Positions 7,251 to 13,703 of a stretch of DNA of 13,703 nt are shown here, piece after piece; the first letter of the stretch is position 1; every line of letters begins with the position of its first letter. A model generated the notes under the pieces. That model had not been told where the DNA came from and made no database searches. It saw nothing but the letters and a program-made list of their open reading frames with translations. The position numbers and the translations under genes are program-made. Source of the stretch: an uncultured Pseudomonadota bacterium (GTDB lineage: Bacteria > Pseudomonadota > Gammaproteobacteria > Burkholderiales > Eutrophovitaceae). The stretch spans positions 1-13,703 of the forward strand of contig CAJXPC010000014.1 in assembly GCA_913057845.1 (NCBI GenBank), in the 5' to 3' direction.

Positions 7251-7838
7251 TTAAGCCTTGGATTTTGGGACCCTGCCCATCATATAAAACTCCTCATTAG
7301 CGCGCATCTCTATCAAATGAGCCATTCTGTTAGAGAGCGCAAAAAATGCGGTAATGGCGCCGATATCCCATATATCCTCAGCGCTGAAACCTTGCTTCCT
7401 CAATTGCTGATGGTCTGAGGGATCAACCAGTTCGGGTGTTCGAGCGAGTTTGATTGCAAAATCAAGCATTAATTTTTGCTTTTCGGTGATGTCTGCCTTT
7501 TTGTGATCAATCGCAATTTGGTCTGAGACCAGAGGGTCTCTCTGGTAGATCCGTAACACGGCACCGTGCGCCACGACACAGTAAATACAACAATTCACAC
7601 CGCTTGTGGCGACGACGATCATTTCCTTCTCAGCCTTGCTTAATCCGCTGTCACGCAACATGAGAGCGTCATGGTAGGCAAAGAATGCCCTAAATTCATC
7701 GGGGCGATGCGCGAGAGTAAGGAACACGTTGGGAATAAACCCCGCCTTTTCTTGGACCGCAAGAATAATTTCTCGAATATCTGTTGGCAACGACTCCAAC
7801 GTCGGCACGGGGTATTGGCTTAAAGACCTAATAGTCAT
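7251..7838 (-). CDS. AhpD-like peroxidase-related protein (carboxymuconolactone decarboxylase superfamily)
   Basis: The 195-residue protein belongs to the AhpD/CMD alpha-helical superfamily, in the group usually labelled 'peroxidase-related enzyme'. It has the AhpD active-site arrangement: Glu72, eleven residues, Cys84-x2-Cys87, three residues, His91 (CIYCVVAH). AhpD itself is a thiol reductase/peroxidase partner in M. tuberculosis; the function of this subgroup is mostly unknown, so a disulfide-redox or hydroperoxide role is inference. There is no signal peptide, so it is cytoplasmic. It starts 38 bp after the PaaK-like gene, probably as the last gene of the Liv cluster. An earlier ATG 16 bp upstream is out of frame. 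The Shine-Dalgarno sequence is weak. Nothing suggests carboxymuconolactone decarboxylase activity as such. Confidence 0.85.
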   Translation of the reverse strand: MTIRSLSQYPVPTLESLPTDIREIILAVQEKAGFIPNVFLTLAHRPDEFRAFFAYHDALMLRDSGLSKAEKEMIVVATSGVNCCIYCVVAHGAVLRIYQRDPLVSDQIAIDHKKADITEKQKLMLDFAIKLARTPELVDPSDHQQLRKQGFSAEDIWDIGAITAFFALSNRMAHLIEMRANEEFYMMGRVPKSKA

Positions 7839-7876
7839 GGTGTTCAGTGTCCATAGTGAGCTTCTTGGTACTGGAA

Positions 7877-9124
7877 TTAATCGTATTTGCGGCGATCATC
7901 AATCACTTTGCCATCTCGAGCTAACGACCCAGCAGAAACATAGGCGATACCACCTCGTAACTTAGTAAGGTCACGAATAGAGGAAACAATTGCAGCGGTA
8001 AGCTCTGCACCCTCAGCCCGTGACTCACACTGAAGCGTCATGACGTCATTGTGATTAGAGTCATGTTCGACAACGAGTCTGGCGTATGTAATTTCTTGAT
8101 GGCGTTTTACGATGGCATTGACCTGTTCAGGGTGAACGAACATTCCCTTTACTTTCGTGGTTTGGTCGGCCCGCCCCATCCAACCTTTTAGCCGTCGGTT
8201 AGTACGACCACAAGCGCTTTGTCCAGAAATGAACATGGATAAATCCCCTGTACCAAATCGAATAAGGGGATATACATCGGAGAAGATAGTCACAACCACC
8301 TCCCCGACTTCGCCTTCGGCAACGGACTCATCGCTACCCGGCCTTACAATTTCAACGAGTGCCTCCTCATCGATGATTAGTCCATCATCTGGAATAGTCT
8401 CATACGCGATAAGACCCACGTCCGCCGTTGCGTACGTTTGCCTAATATCAATGTTATGTTCTCGAAACAATTCTCTCGCGCTAGGAAGCAAGGCTTCACC
8501 GCCGACAATGCCTCTTTTCAGACTGGATAAATCAAGGCCGAGTTCGCTCCCTTTTTCTAATAAGATTTTAAGGAAGGATGGAGTGCCGGTATAGACATCA
8601 GGCCTGATCTCAGCAATCGTTTGTACTTGTAATTCAGTCTGCCCAACACCAGCTGGAAAGACGGCACAACCAAGCGCTCGAGCTCCAAAGTCCGCCATGA
8701 AGCCTGCTGGAGTGAAATGATAGGAAAAGGTGTTGTAGACCAAACTGCCAGATCTAACCCCGATGGCATATAACGCTCTTTTGAAGCGCCAAAAGTCCTC
8801 ATCCACAGCCTGCGGTTCATAAATAGGGCCTGGAGATGAGAATAAACGAGCAAGTTTACTAACTGGTGATGTTGTTAATCCGCCAAATGGTGGAGCCTTT
8901 GCTTGTATGGCTTTAAGGTCGGCTTTACGGGTAACGGGAATTTGACAGATTGATTCTCGGTCAATCAGTGAATTTGGGTCAATCCCCTTGAGGCGTTCCT
9001 TAAAATATTCTGAGTTTTTTTGCGCATGACCGACTTGTTCCTTAAGGCGCGAGAGAAGCTGGGCTTCGCGCTCATCATCGGTCCGCGTTTCAGAAGAATC
9101 TAGAAACGGGTTGTGATCGCTCAT
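7877..9124 (-). CDS. PaaK-like AMP-forming CoA-ligase family protein with altered P-loop
   Basis: The 415-residue protein resembles phenylacetate-CoA ligase (PaaK), an ANL-superfamily enzyme that activates a carboxylate through an acyl-adenylate. Recognisable parts are GGEALLPSARELF (208-220), TYATADVGLIAYE (230-242), RFGTGDLS (289-296) and GRADQTTKVKGMFVHPEQV (317-335), the hinge and start of the C-terminal domain. The phosphate-binding loop, normally like SSGTTGxP, reads SSPGPIYEP (96-104), so standard ATP binding is doubtful or uses a variant loop. I believe a Liv-associated PaaK-like group shares this, but cannot confirm it here. The C-terminus DGKVIDDRRKYD offers Lys406 or Lys413 as the possible catalytic lysine. 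A good AAGGAG Shine-Dalgarno sequence precedes the ATG. The gene is 71 bp after livF and 38 bp before the AhpD-like gene. Its substrate is unknown; 'phenylacetate' should not be assumed. Confidence 0.82.
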   Translation of the reverse strand: MSDHNPFLDSSETRTDDEREAQLLSRLKEQVGHAQKNSEYFKERLKGIDPNSLIDRESICQIPVTRKADLKAIQAKAPPFGGLTTSPVSKLARLFSSPGPIYEPQAVDEDFWRFKRALYAIGVRSGSLVYNTFSYHFTPAGFMADFGARALGCAVFPAGVGQTELQVQTIAEIRPDVYTGTPSFLKILLEKGSELGLDLSSLKRGIVGGEALLPSARELFREHNIDIRQTYATADVGLIAYETIPDDGLIIDEEALVEIVRPGSDESVAEGEVGEVVVTIFSDVYPLIRFGTGDLSMFISGQSACGRTNRRLKGWMGRADQTTKVKGMFVHPEQVNAIVKRHQEITYARLVVEHDSNHNDVMTLQCESRAEGAELTAAIVSSIRDLTKLRGGIAYVSAGSLARDGKVIDDRRKYD

Positions 9125-9195
9125 GTGTGCTCCTTACACTAATTGATTCGTGCAAATAAAATATTGCTGGATTTTCAGAATGTTTAATCTTATTT

Positions 9196-10017
9196 CTAGG
9201 CAAGCCAGCGTTTTCTCCGCCTGTAATGCTTTCCGTCTTTAAAGTTTTTTCTTCCTGCCCCTGAGATGCCAAGATAAAATTCTTTTACGTCCTCGTTGTT
9301 GGCTAATTCATGAGCGGGCCCATCCATTACAATGCGTCCGTTTTCAAGAATATATCCATAGTCGGCGTGCCGCAGTGCAACGGTGGTGTTCTGCTCAGCT
9401 AATAAAAAGCTGACATTTTCTTTTTTGTTGAGATCCTGAACAATCTCAAAGATTTCCGCGACAATTTGTGGTGCGAGGCCCATGGATGGTTCATCAAGCA
9501 AAATCATTTTGGGTTTCGCCATGAGCGCGCGTCCTACCGCGGTCATTTGTTGCTCCCCACCCGAAGTGAACCCAGCCAAACTAGAGCGACGCTGCTTGAG
9601 TCTCGGGAAATAGGCATAGACCCGTTCTAGGCTATCCGCGATCTCCTTACGTGAAACCCTGCGAGTAAAAGCGCCAGTGAGTAAATTTTCTTCAACAGTA
9701 AGGTGGGCAAAGCAATGCCTGCCTTCCATTACTTGCACTATTCCTTTTTTTACAACAGTAGAAGGGTTGAGTTGATCAATTCTGTCATCTTTAAAAATAA
9801 TCGATCCTTTTGTCACATTCCCACGTTCCGCACCCAGCAAATTGGAAATGGATTTAAGTGTGGTTGATTTCCCCGCTCCATTTCCCCCAAGTAAGGCAAC
9901 GATGGAACCTTCGGGGACGTCTAGCGAGACGCCCTTTAGTACGAGAATGACATGATCGTAAATAACTTCGATGTTTTTAACCGAAAGTATATTTGCTTTG
10001 TGGGTAATGTCCGTCAT
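9196..10017 (-). CDS. livF: Branched-chain-type ABC transporter ATPase LivF
   Basis: LivF is one of two cytoplasmic ATPases that drive a HAAT-family importer. The 273 residues contain Walker A GGNGAGKST (44-52), the Q-loop region near QVMEGRHCF (95-103), the ABC signature SGGEQQM (152-158), Walker B MILLDEP (171-177) and LLAEQN (205-210) in the position of the H-loop, where LivF proteins generally have EQN. E. coli LivF is 237 residues; the extra C-terminal tail (about 250-273) is basic and ends HYRRRKRWLA. The ATG has an AAGGA Shine-Dalgarno sequence. The gene lies 29 bp after the solute-binding protein gene and before the PaaK-like gene. The subfamily name follows from the neighbouring livG, livH and livM; the imported compound is not determined by this subunit. 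Confidence 0.94.
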   Translation of the reverse strand: MTDITHKANILSVKNIEVIYDHVILVLKGVSLDVPEGSIVALLGGNGAGKSTTLKSISNLLGAERGNVTKGSIIFKDDRIDQLNPSTVVKKGIVQVMEGRHCFAHLTVEENLLTGAFTRRVSRKEIADSLERVYAYFPRLKQRRSSLAGFTSGGEQQMTAVGRALMAKPKMILLDEPSMGLAPQIVAEIFEIVQDLNKKENVSFLLAEQNTTVALRHADYGYILENGRIVMDGPAHELANNEDVKEFYLGISGAGRKNFKDGKHYRRRKRWLA

Positions 10018-10046
10018 TCTCAGTCCTTAACCAGTGTATTTATTTT

Positions 10047-11438
10047 TCAGCTATCGCAAGCGTTAGTTGGGATCCCAGCTTCTTTAGCATAGGTATCCGA
10101 TGCGCTTTTCACCATAGGTTGAATAACGCTATCATCGGCACTTATCCAATCCGTAGAATAGTCCCAAGATTCACCATTCCATCGATGAAGTCGGGCCGCA
10201 CGTTTTCCCTCATGATCCGAACAGCTTAGGCTCACTGGATACATATAACCCGTGAGGCCTAATGCTTCAATGGCTTCTTCTGAGATATTTAAATTCTCAA
10301 TACCCCAACGAACTTCCTCGCCTGTCAGCGGTTTCTTGCCATATTTCGATTGCGCGGCTCGAATAGATTCAACAACAAGCGCTGCGTTTAAGAGGCCAAC
10401 GTTGTATAACACCTCACCAACGCCATCTCTATCTCCAGAGCCCAGGCCATTGTCGTACAGATAACTAAGCGCATCCTCGTGAACTCGCGCTTGACCAGAG
10501 GAAATCATAGATACCGCTTGGTATCCAACCGCGTCTGCACCAGCTGGTCTAACGTCGGGTTCAGAGCCTGCCCACCAAATCCCGAACATTTGATCACGTG
10601 GGTACCTGACGCCAGCAGCTTCTTTAATGGCGGTTGAGTTCATAACACCCCAGCCCCAAAGCAATACGTAATCAGGCTTCTGTTTTCGTATCTGTATCCA
10701 CGCGGACTTTTGTTCCACACCGGGGTGCGTAACAGGAATAGAGAGTAGCTCAAAGCCGAGCATAGATGCTCGTTTTTTCAGTAATGGGATTGGCTCTTTG
10801 CCGAACGGTGAGTCGTGATAGACCAACGCAATTTTTTTCCCTTTCAGATTATTGAGACCCCCATTAATGTTGCCCAAGTGCGTGATTAAAACATCAGCGG
10901 CAGTCCAATACGTGCCGTAGATCGGGAAATTCCATGGGAACACACCTCCATTGCGGGACTCAGACCTACCATAGCCCATAGTGATTAGCGGAATTTTATC
11001 GACGGGCGCTTTTTCTGTGATTGCAAATGTTGCACCGGTAGACATAGGATTGAAAACAGCTGCCCCGGTTGGCCCTTGACCTTTGAGACGTTCGTAACAC
11101 TCAATACTTCGCGACGTGGAGTAGGCTGTCTCACATTCCTCAAAGCTGATCTTGACCCCATTAATGCCGCCGTCTCTTGCATTAATAAGTTTCAAATAAT
11201 CAGTAAAACCATTCGCAACCGGAGCCCCATTGGGCGCATAGGCACCTGTTCGATAGGAAAGAACCGGGACAAATTGTGCGTTAGGATCGGATACGTCGAC
11301 GATGACCCCTTCCGCGTTAGACTGGCTTCCGGGAGCTTCACCTGAAGTGCTTGTGTCGGTACCAGAATCTTGACCGCATCCGCCAATAGCGAGCGGCACG
11401 CAGATCAAAAGTGCTCTAAATAAAAGACTGTGGTTCAT
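10047..11438 (-). CDS. Liv-type solute-binding lipoprotein
   Basis: This is a type I periplasmic binding protein of the leucine/HAAT family, which captures the ligand and delivers it to the LivH/LivM channel. Residues 1-20 form a lipoprotein signal (hydrophobic LLFRALLICVPLAIGG) with the lipid-attachment Cys21, followed by a low-complexity Ser/Gly/Thr linker (about 22-42). The binding domain then starts at FVPVLSYRTGAYAPNG and includes NARDGGINGVKISFEECETAYSTSRSIECYERL. At 463 residues it is longer than E. coli LivK (about 369). The ATG follows a strong GAGGAGA Shine-Dalgarno sequence. It lies between livM and livF. Tyr, Trp and Gly abound in the pocket-forming regions (WGWGVMNS, IWWAGSEPD), but I cannot name the ligand. 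Binding of leucine, isoleucine or valine should not be assumed, given the CoA-ligase-like neighbour. Confidence 0.9.
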   Translation of the reverse strand: MNHSLLFRALLICVPLAIGGCGQDSGTDTSTSGEAPGSQSNAEGVIVDVSDPNAQFVPVLSYRTGAYAPNGAPVANGFTDYLKLINARDGGINGVKISFEECETAYSTSRSIECYERLKGQGPTGAAVFNPMSTGATFAITEKAPVDKIPLITMGYGRSESRNGGVFPWNFPIYGTYWTAADVLITHLGNINGGLNNLKGKKIALVYHDSPFGKEPIPLLKKRASMLGFELLSIPVTHPGVEQKSAWIQIRKQKPDYVLLWGWGVMNSTAIKEAAGVRYPRDQMFGIWWAGSEPDVRPAGADAVGYQAVSMISSGQARVHEDALSYLYDNGLGSGDRDGVGEVLYNVGLLNAALVVESIRAAQSKYGKKPLTGEEVRWGIENLNISEEAIEALGLTGYMYPVSLSCSDHEGKRAARLHRWNGESWDYSTDWISADDSVIQPMVKSASDTYAKEAGIPTNACDS

Positions 11439-11499
11439 AAACTTTCTCCTCGATAAGGTGTGCTGACTGATTTTATATCACTGATGCGTTCGCATATTC

Positions 11500-12564
11500 T
11501 TAGTGTGGGAACGGCCACAAACGAAGCTTTTCTTTGGTAATTTGCCAAATCCTTGCGAGACCCAGCGGTTCGACTGCTAAAAAGAAGATAATCAAAGCAC
11601 CAAAAATCATAAATTCTAAGTGCGAAATCATGGCTGTAGATATGTTGATTCCCAGCCACACAGGTAGCTGGTTGAGAAACAGAGGCAACAATGTGATGAA
11701 AGCCGCGCCGAGCATACCGCCTACGATTGAGCCCAGCCCTCCAATGATCACCATGAAAAGTATGCTGAACGATAGATTGATATCAAACGCTAGTGGCTCC
11801 CAAGAGCCCAGATGTACATATGCCCAGAGGGCGCCAGCGACACCAATGAAAAATGAGCTCACAGCAAACGCAGACAGTTTGGCGTATACCGGTCGTATTC
11901 CAATGATTTCGGCGGCGACATCCATGTCGCGTGTCGCCATCCACGCTCTACCAATGCGACCTCGGACAATGTTCTTTCCAATAATGGTAAAAATGACTAA
12001 AAAGACCAAGCATAAAAAATATTTTCTTATGGGAGAGTCAAAAACGAGGCCCAAAACCTCGATGGGCTGCACCGCTATCGAGCCTGATGGGGTGTAGTTG
12101 GTAAACCAATCTATTCGGCTGAACGTCCAGTCAGTGAAAAATTGGAGAGCAAGTGTCGCTACCGCGAGATAAAAGCCCTTGATCCTGAGGCTGGGAATGC
12201 CAAAAATAACGCCGACGACCGTGGCGGAAAGACCACCAAGTAAAAAGCAAATCAATGGATTGAGCTCAGGCACGCGAATCATGAAATTGTAAGCAGCATA
12301 AGCGCCAACGGCCATAAATGCTCCGGACCCCAGCGAGACTTGTCCGCAATAACCCACTAGCAGGTTGAGACCAATAGCGGCCAGCGCCATGATGATGACC
12401 GGTATAAATATTGCTCTGAACATATACTCACTGGCTAGCATCGGTACGACGACAAAACCGATGAAGAGCCAAATGGCGACAAATATTTTGTCCTGAAATA
12501 TCGGGAACACGGCCTGGTCGGCCTTGTAGCTTGTCTTAAATTGTCCGGCTTCTCTATAAAACAT
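11500..12564 (-). CDS. livM: Branched-chain-type ABC transporter permease LivM
   Basis: LivM is one of two inner-membrane permeases of the HAAT importer. The 354 residues are very hydrophobic. A polar N-terminal tail of about 27 residues is followed by membrane segments beginning at IFVAIWLFIGFVVVPML (27-43). Family marks include GLNLLVGYCGQVSLGSGAFMAVGAYAAY (65-92) and the coupling-loop-like GRAWMATRDMDVAAEIIGI, which contacts the ATPase. It follows livH by 41 bp and precedes the solute-binding protein gene by 61 bp. The Shine-Dalgarno sequence before the ATG is weak, so translation may depend on coupling to livH. Length and motifs are ordinary for LivM. Confidence 0.94.
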   Translation of the reverse strand: MFYREAGQFKTSYKADQAVFPIFQDKIFVAIWLFIGFVVVPMLASEYMFRAIFIPVIIMALAAIGLNLLVGYCGQVSLGSGAFMAVGAYAAYNFMIRVPELNPLICFLLGGLSATVVGVIFGIPSLRIKGFYLAVATLALQFFTDWTFSRIDWFTNYTPSGSIAVQPIEVLGLVFDSPIRKYFLCLVFLVIFTIIGKNIVRGRIGRAWMATRDMDVAAEIIGIRPVYAKLSAFAVSSFFIGVAGALWAYVHLGSWEPLAFDINLSFSILFMVIIGGLGSIVGGMLGAAFITLLPLFLNQLPVWLGINISTAMISHLEFMIFGALIIFFLAVEPLGLARIWQITKEKLRLWPFPH

Positions 12565-12605
12565 TGTTAGACCATAAAGTGATTAGGTGAATATTGAATA
12601 TTTGA

Positions 12606-13517
12606 TCAAACACGATCAATATGAACTTCACCGAAGAGACCTTGCGGCCTGAACATCAAAAATCCCAGTGCAAGCATGTATGCGAACCAATATTCGATAC
12701 CACCACCTACGTAAGGACCAAGATAAATTTCTGCTAACTTTTCTCCAGATCCGATAATAAGACCGCCTATGATGGCGCCCAAAACGGATTCGAAGCCACC
12801 AAGAATCAGCACGGGTAGCGCCTTTAATGCAATCAGCGACAGCGAAAACTGCACCCCGAGTTTGGAACCCCAGATCACGCCGGCAACAAGTGCGACTAAG
12901 CCTGCAACGGACCAGACAATAACCCAAATATAGTTAAGAGGGATGCCGATAGATTGTGCGGCTTGGTGATCATCAGCGACGGCACGAAGCGCTCGGCCAA
13001 TGCGGGTTTTTTGGAAGAATATGGCCAGCGTTACCACGAGCACGCCTGCAATGACCGTTGCTACTAGGTCTTCTTTGGCGACCAATACACCACCTTCAAA
13101 TATCGATTCGAATATAAAAATGGAGCCCTTGGGAATGCCAATATCTAAAGTGTAGATGTCGCTGCCCCAGAGTGTTTGACCGAATCCGTCTAAAAAATAC
13201 GCAACGCCGAGGGTCGCCATGAATAGGGAGATGCCGGGTTGATTGACTAGCGGGCGAAGAACTAACCGTTCGATCGCTATCGCCAGCATGATCATCATGG
13301 CTATTGTTATGATGAGGGCGAGCGTGATGGGGGCGAATGTATCTTTTAGGATATCCAATAGCCTCACGAATGTGAGCGCAGCAAACAAAACCATAGCGCC
13401 TTGCGCAAAGTTAAAGACACCCGACGCCTTGAAAATAAGCACAAATCCGAGAGCAACTAATGAATAGAGCACACCAGCCATTAAGCCACTGATTAAAACT
13501 TCAACAAAAAACCCCAT
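12606..13517 (-). CDS. livH: Branched-chain-type ABC transporter permease LivH
   Basis: LivH is the second inner-membrane permease of the importer and pairs with LivM. The 303 residues begin MGFFVEVLISGLMAGVLYSLVALGFVLIFKASGVFNFAQGAMVLFAA, with the characteristic FNFAQG (35-40) after the first membrane segment. Several further hydrophobic segments follow, plus the ATPase-contact loop GRALRAVADDHQAAQSIGI. The C-terminus MFRPQGLFGEVHIDRV is typical of the family (about 308 residues in E. coli). The gene begins 57 bp after the end of livG; that gap holds a short hairpin. GGGATC upstream of the ATG is a modest Shine-Dalgarno sequence. No frame damage is seen. Confidence 0.95.
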   Translation of the reverse strand: MGFFVEVLISGLMAGVLYSLVALGFVLIFKASGVFNFAQGAMVLFAALTFVRLLDILKDTFAPITLALIITIAMMIMLAIAIERLVLRPLVNQPGISLFMATLGVAYFLDGFGQTLWGSDIYTLDIGIPKGSIFIFESIFEGGVLVAKEDLVATVIAGVLVVTLAIFFQKTRIGRALRAVADDHQAAQSIGIPLNYIWVIVWSVAGLVALVAGVIWGSKLGVQFSLSLIALKALPVLILGGFESVLGAIIGGLIIGSGEKLAEIYLGPYVGGGIEYWFAYMLALGFLMFRPQGLFGEVHIDRV

Positions 13518-13533
13518 AGTTATGATCCCAATC

Positions 13534-13557
13534 GAGCTACAACTAACTGTATAGCTC
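13534..13557. repeat. Intergenic hairpin between livG and livH
   Basis: GAGCTACA and TATAGCTC flank an 8-base loop; as RNA from the minus strand they can form an eight-pair stem including one G-U pair. It lies midway between the livG stop and the livH Shine-Dalgarno sequence. It lacks a U-tract, so it is more likely an mRNA processing or stability element than a terminator, or it may be chance. Confidence 0.4.
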
Positions 13558-13574
13558 TAGTTCCTCTGTTCCAA

Positions 13575-13657
13575 TTAATCTGATACGCCTAAATAAGCGT
13601 CAATTACCTCTTTATTATTCCTGATTTCAGTTGGTGTTCCGTCACCAATCTTTTTGC
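13575..13657 (-). CDS. livG: ABC transporter ATPase LivG, last 26 residues (cut by contig end)
   Basis: The frame from the contig edge to a TAA at 13575 reads KKIGDGTPTEIRNNKEVIDAYLGVSD. This matches the C-terminal end of LivG ATPases (compare the GTPEQIRNNPDVIRAYLG type of ending), which together with LivF energise the importer. Only the tail is present: Walker motifs and signature are beyond the contig end, and residues encoded past 13657 would come from adapter. Its place immediately before livH agrees with the usual livG-livH-livM order of this cluster type. Confidence 0.85.
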
Positions 13658-13703
13658 CTGTCTCTTATACACATCTCCGAGCCCACGAGACCTCTCTACA
13701 TCT
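13658..13703. other. Nextera adapter (read-through), not genomic
   Basis: Bases 13658-13676 are the Tn5 mosaic end CTGTCTCTTATACACATCT, 13677-13691 the read-2 primer tail, 13692-13699 the index CTCTCTAC (N707 as I recall) and 13700-13703 the start of the P7 arm. It is the inverted copy of the block at 1-47. Genomic sequence ends at about 13657. Confidence 0.98.

Noticed and set aside
8157..8594. Plus-strand open frame (145 residues) opposite the PaaK-like gene
   Set aside because: Ser/Pro-rich antisense translation with no motif; the minus-strand frame carries conserved ANL motifs over the same bases.
11475..11499. Short palindrome (ATGCG-AA-CGCAT on the minus strand) between livM and the binding-protein gene
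   Set aside because: The stem would be only four or five pairs with a very small loop and no U-tract; too weak to call a terminator or operator.
11534..12097. Plus-strand open frame (187 residues) opposite livM
   Set aside because: Antisense shadow of a hydrophobic permease gene, with no recognisable domain and no Shine-Dalgarno support.
1..13703. Transposon or linear replicon with terminal inverted repeats
   Set aside because: The repeats are Nextera adapter with an index sequence, and no transposase, integrase or replication gene is present.

Overview
The window is a complete assembled contig from a proteobacterium. Both ends still carry Illumina Nextera adapter sequence (about 1-47 and 13658-13703), so the biological part is about 48-13657. 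The only two genes cut off are those running into the contig ends. Every recognisable gene is on the minus strand, so transcription runs from high to low coordinates. Base composition looks moderate (mid-40s percent GC by eye). Homodimeric-type aceE followed by aceF, and then the order nadD-rsfS-rlmH-maf-rng, point to the beta/gamma-proteobacterial group, probably an uncultivated member. The sequence alone does not fix the genus.

Reading in the direction of transcription, the right half (13657 to 7251) is a branched-chain-amino-acid-type (HAAT/Liv) ABC transporter cluster: the last residues of livG, then livH, livM, a lipoprotein solute-binding protein and livF. These are followed by a PaaK-like acyl-CoA-ligase-family protein and an AhpD-like peroxidase-related protein. 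The coupling of uptake, a CoA-ligase homologue and a thiol-redox protein suggests import and activation of an organic acid rather than plain amino-acid uptake. That is inference, and the substrate cannot be read from the sequence.

A 171-bp AT-rich gap (7080-7250) with two inverted repeats and a possible -10 box separates this cluster from the left half. The left half begins with pyruvate dehydrogenase E1 (aceE) and E2 (aceF). No E3 (lpd) or pdhR gene lies beside them. Next comes a compact housekeeping run: nadD (NAD synthesis), rsfS (ribosome silencing), rlmH (23S rRNA methylation), maf (nucleotide house-cleaning) and the first 247 residues of rng (RNase G).

No stretch over 300 bp lacks a gene. 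I see no tRNA, rRNA, CRISPR array, phage or true mobile element. Most of the window is ordinary. The points worth checking are an rsfS gene with no AUG, GUG or UUG start; a PaaK-like protein whose usual glycine/serine/threonine P-loop is replaced by SSPGPIYEP; the Liv/PaaK-like/AhpD-like module as a possibly uncharacterised uptake system; the repeat-bearing regulatory gap before aceE; and the adapter-made false terminal inverted repeat.
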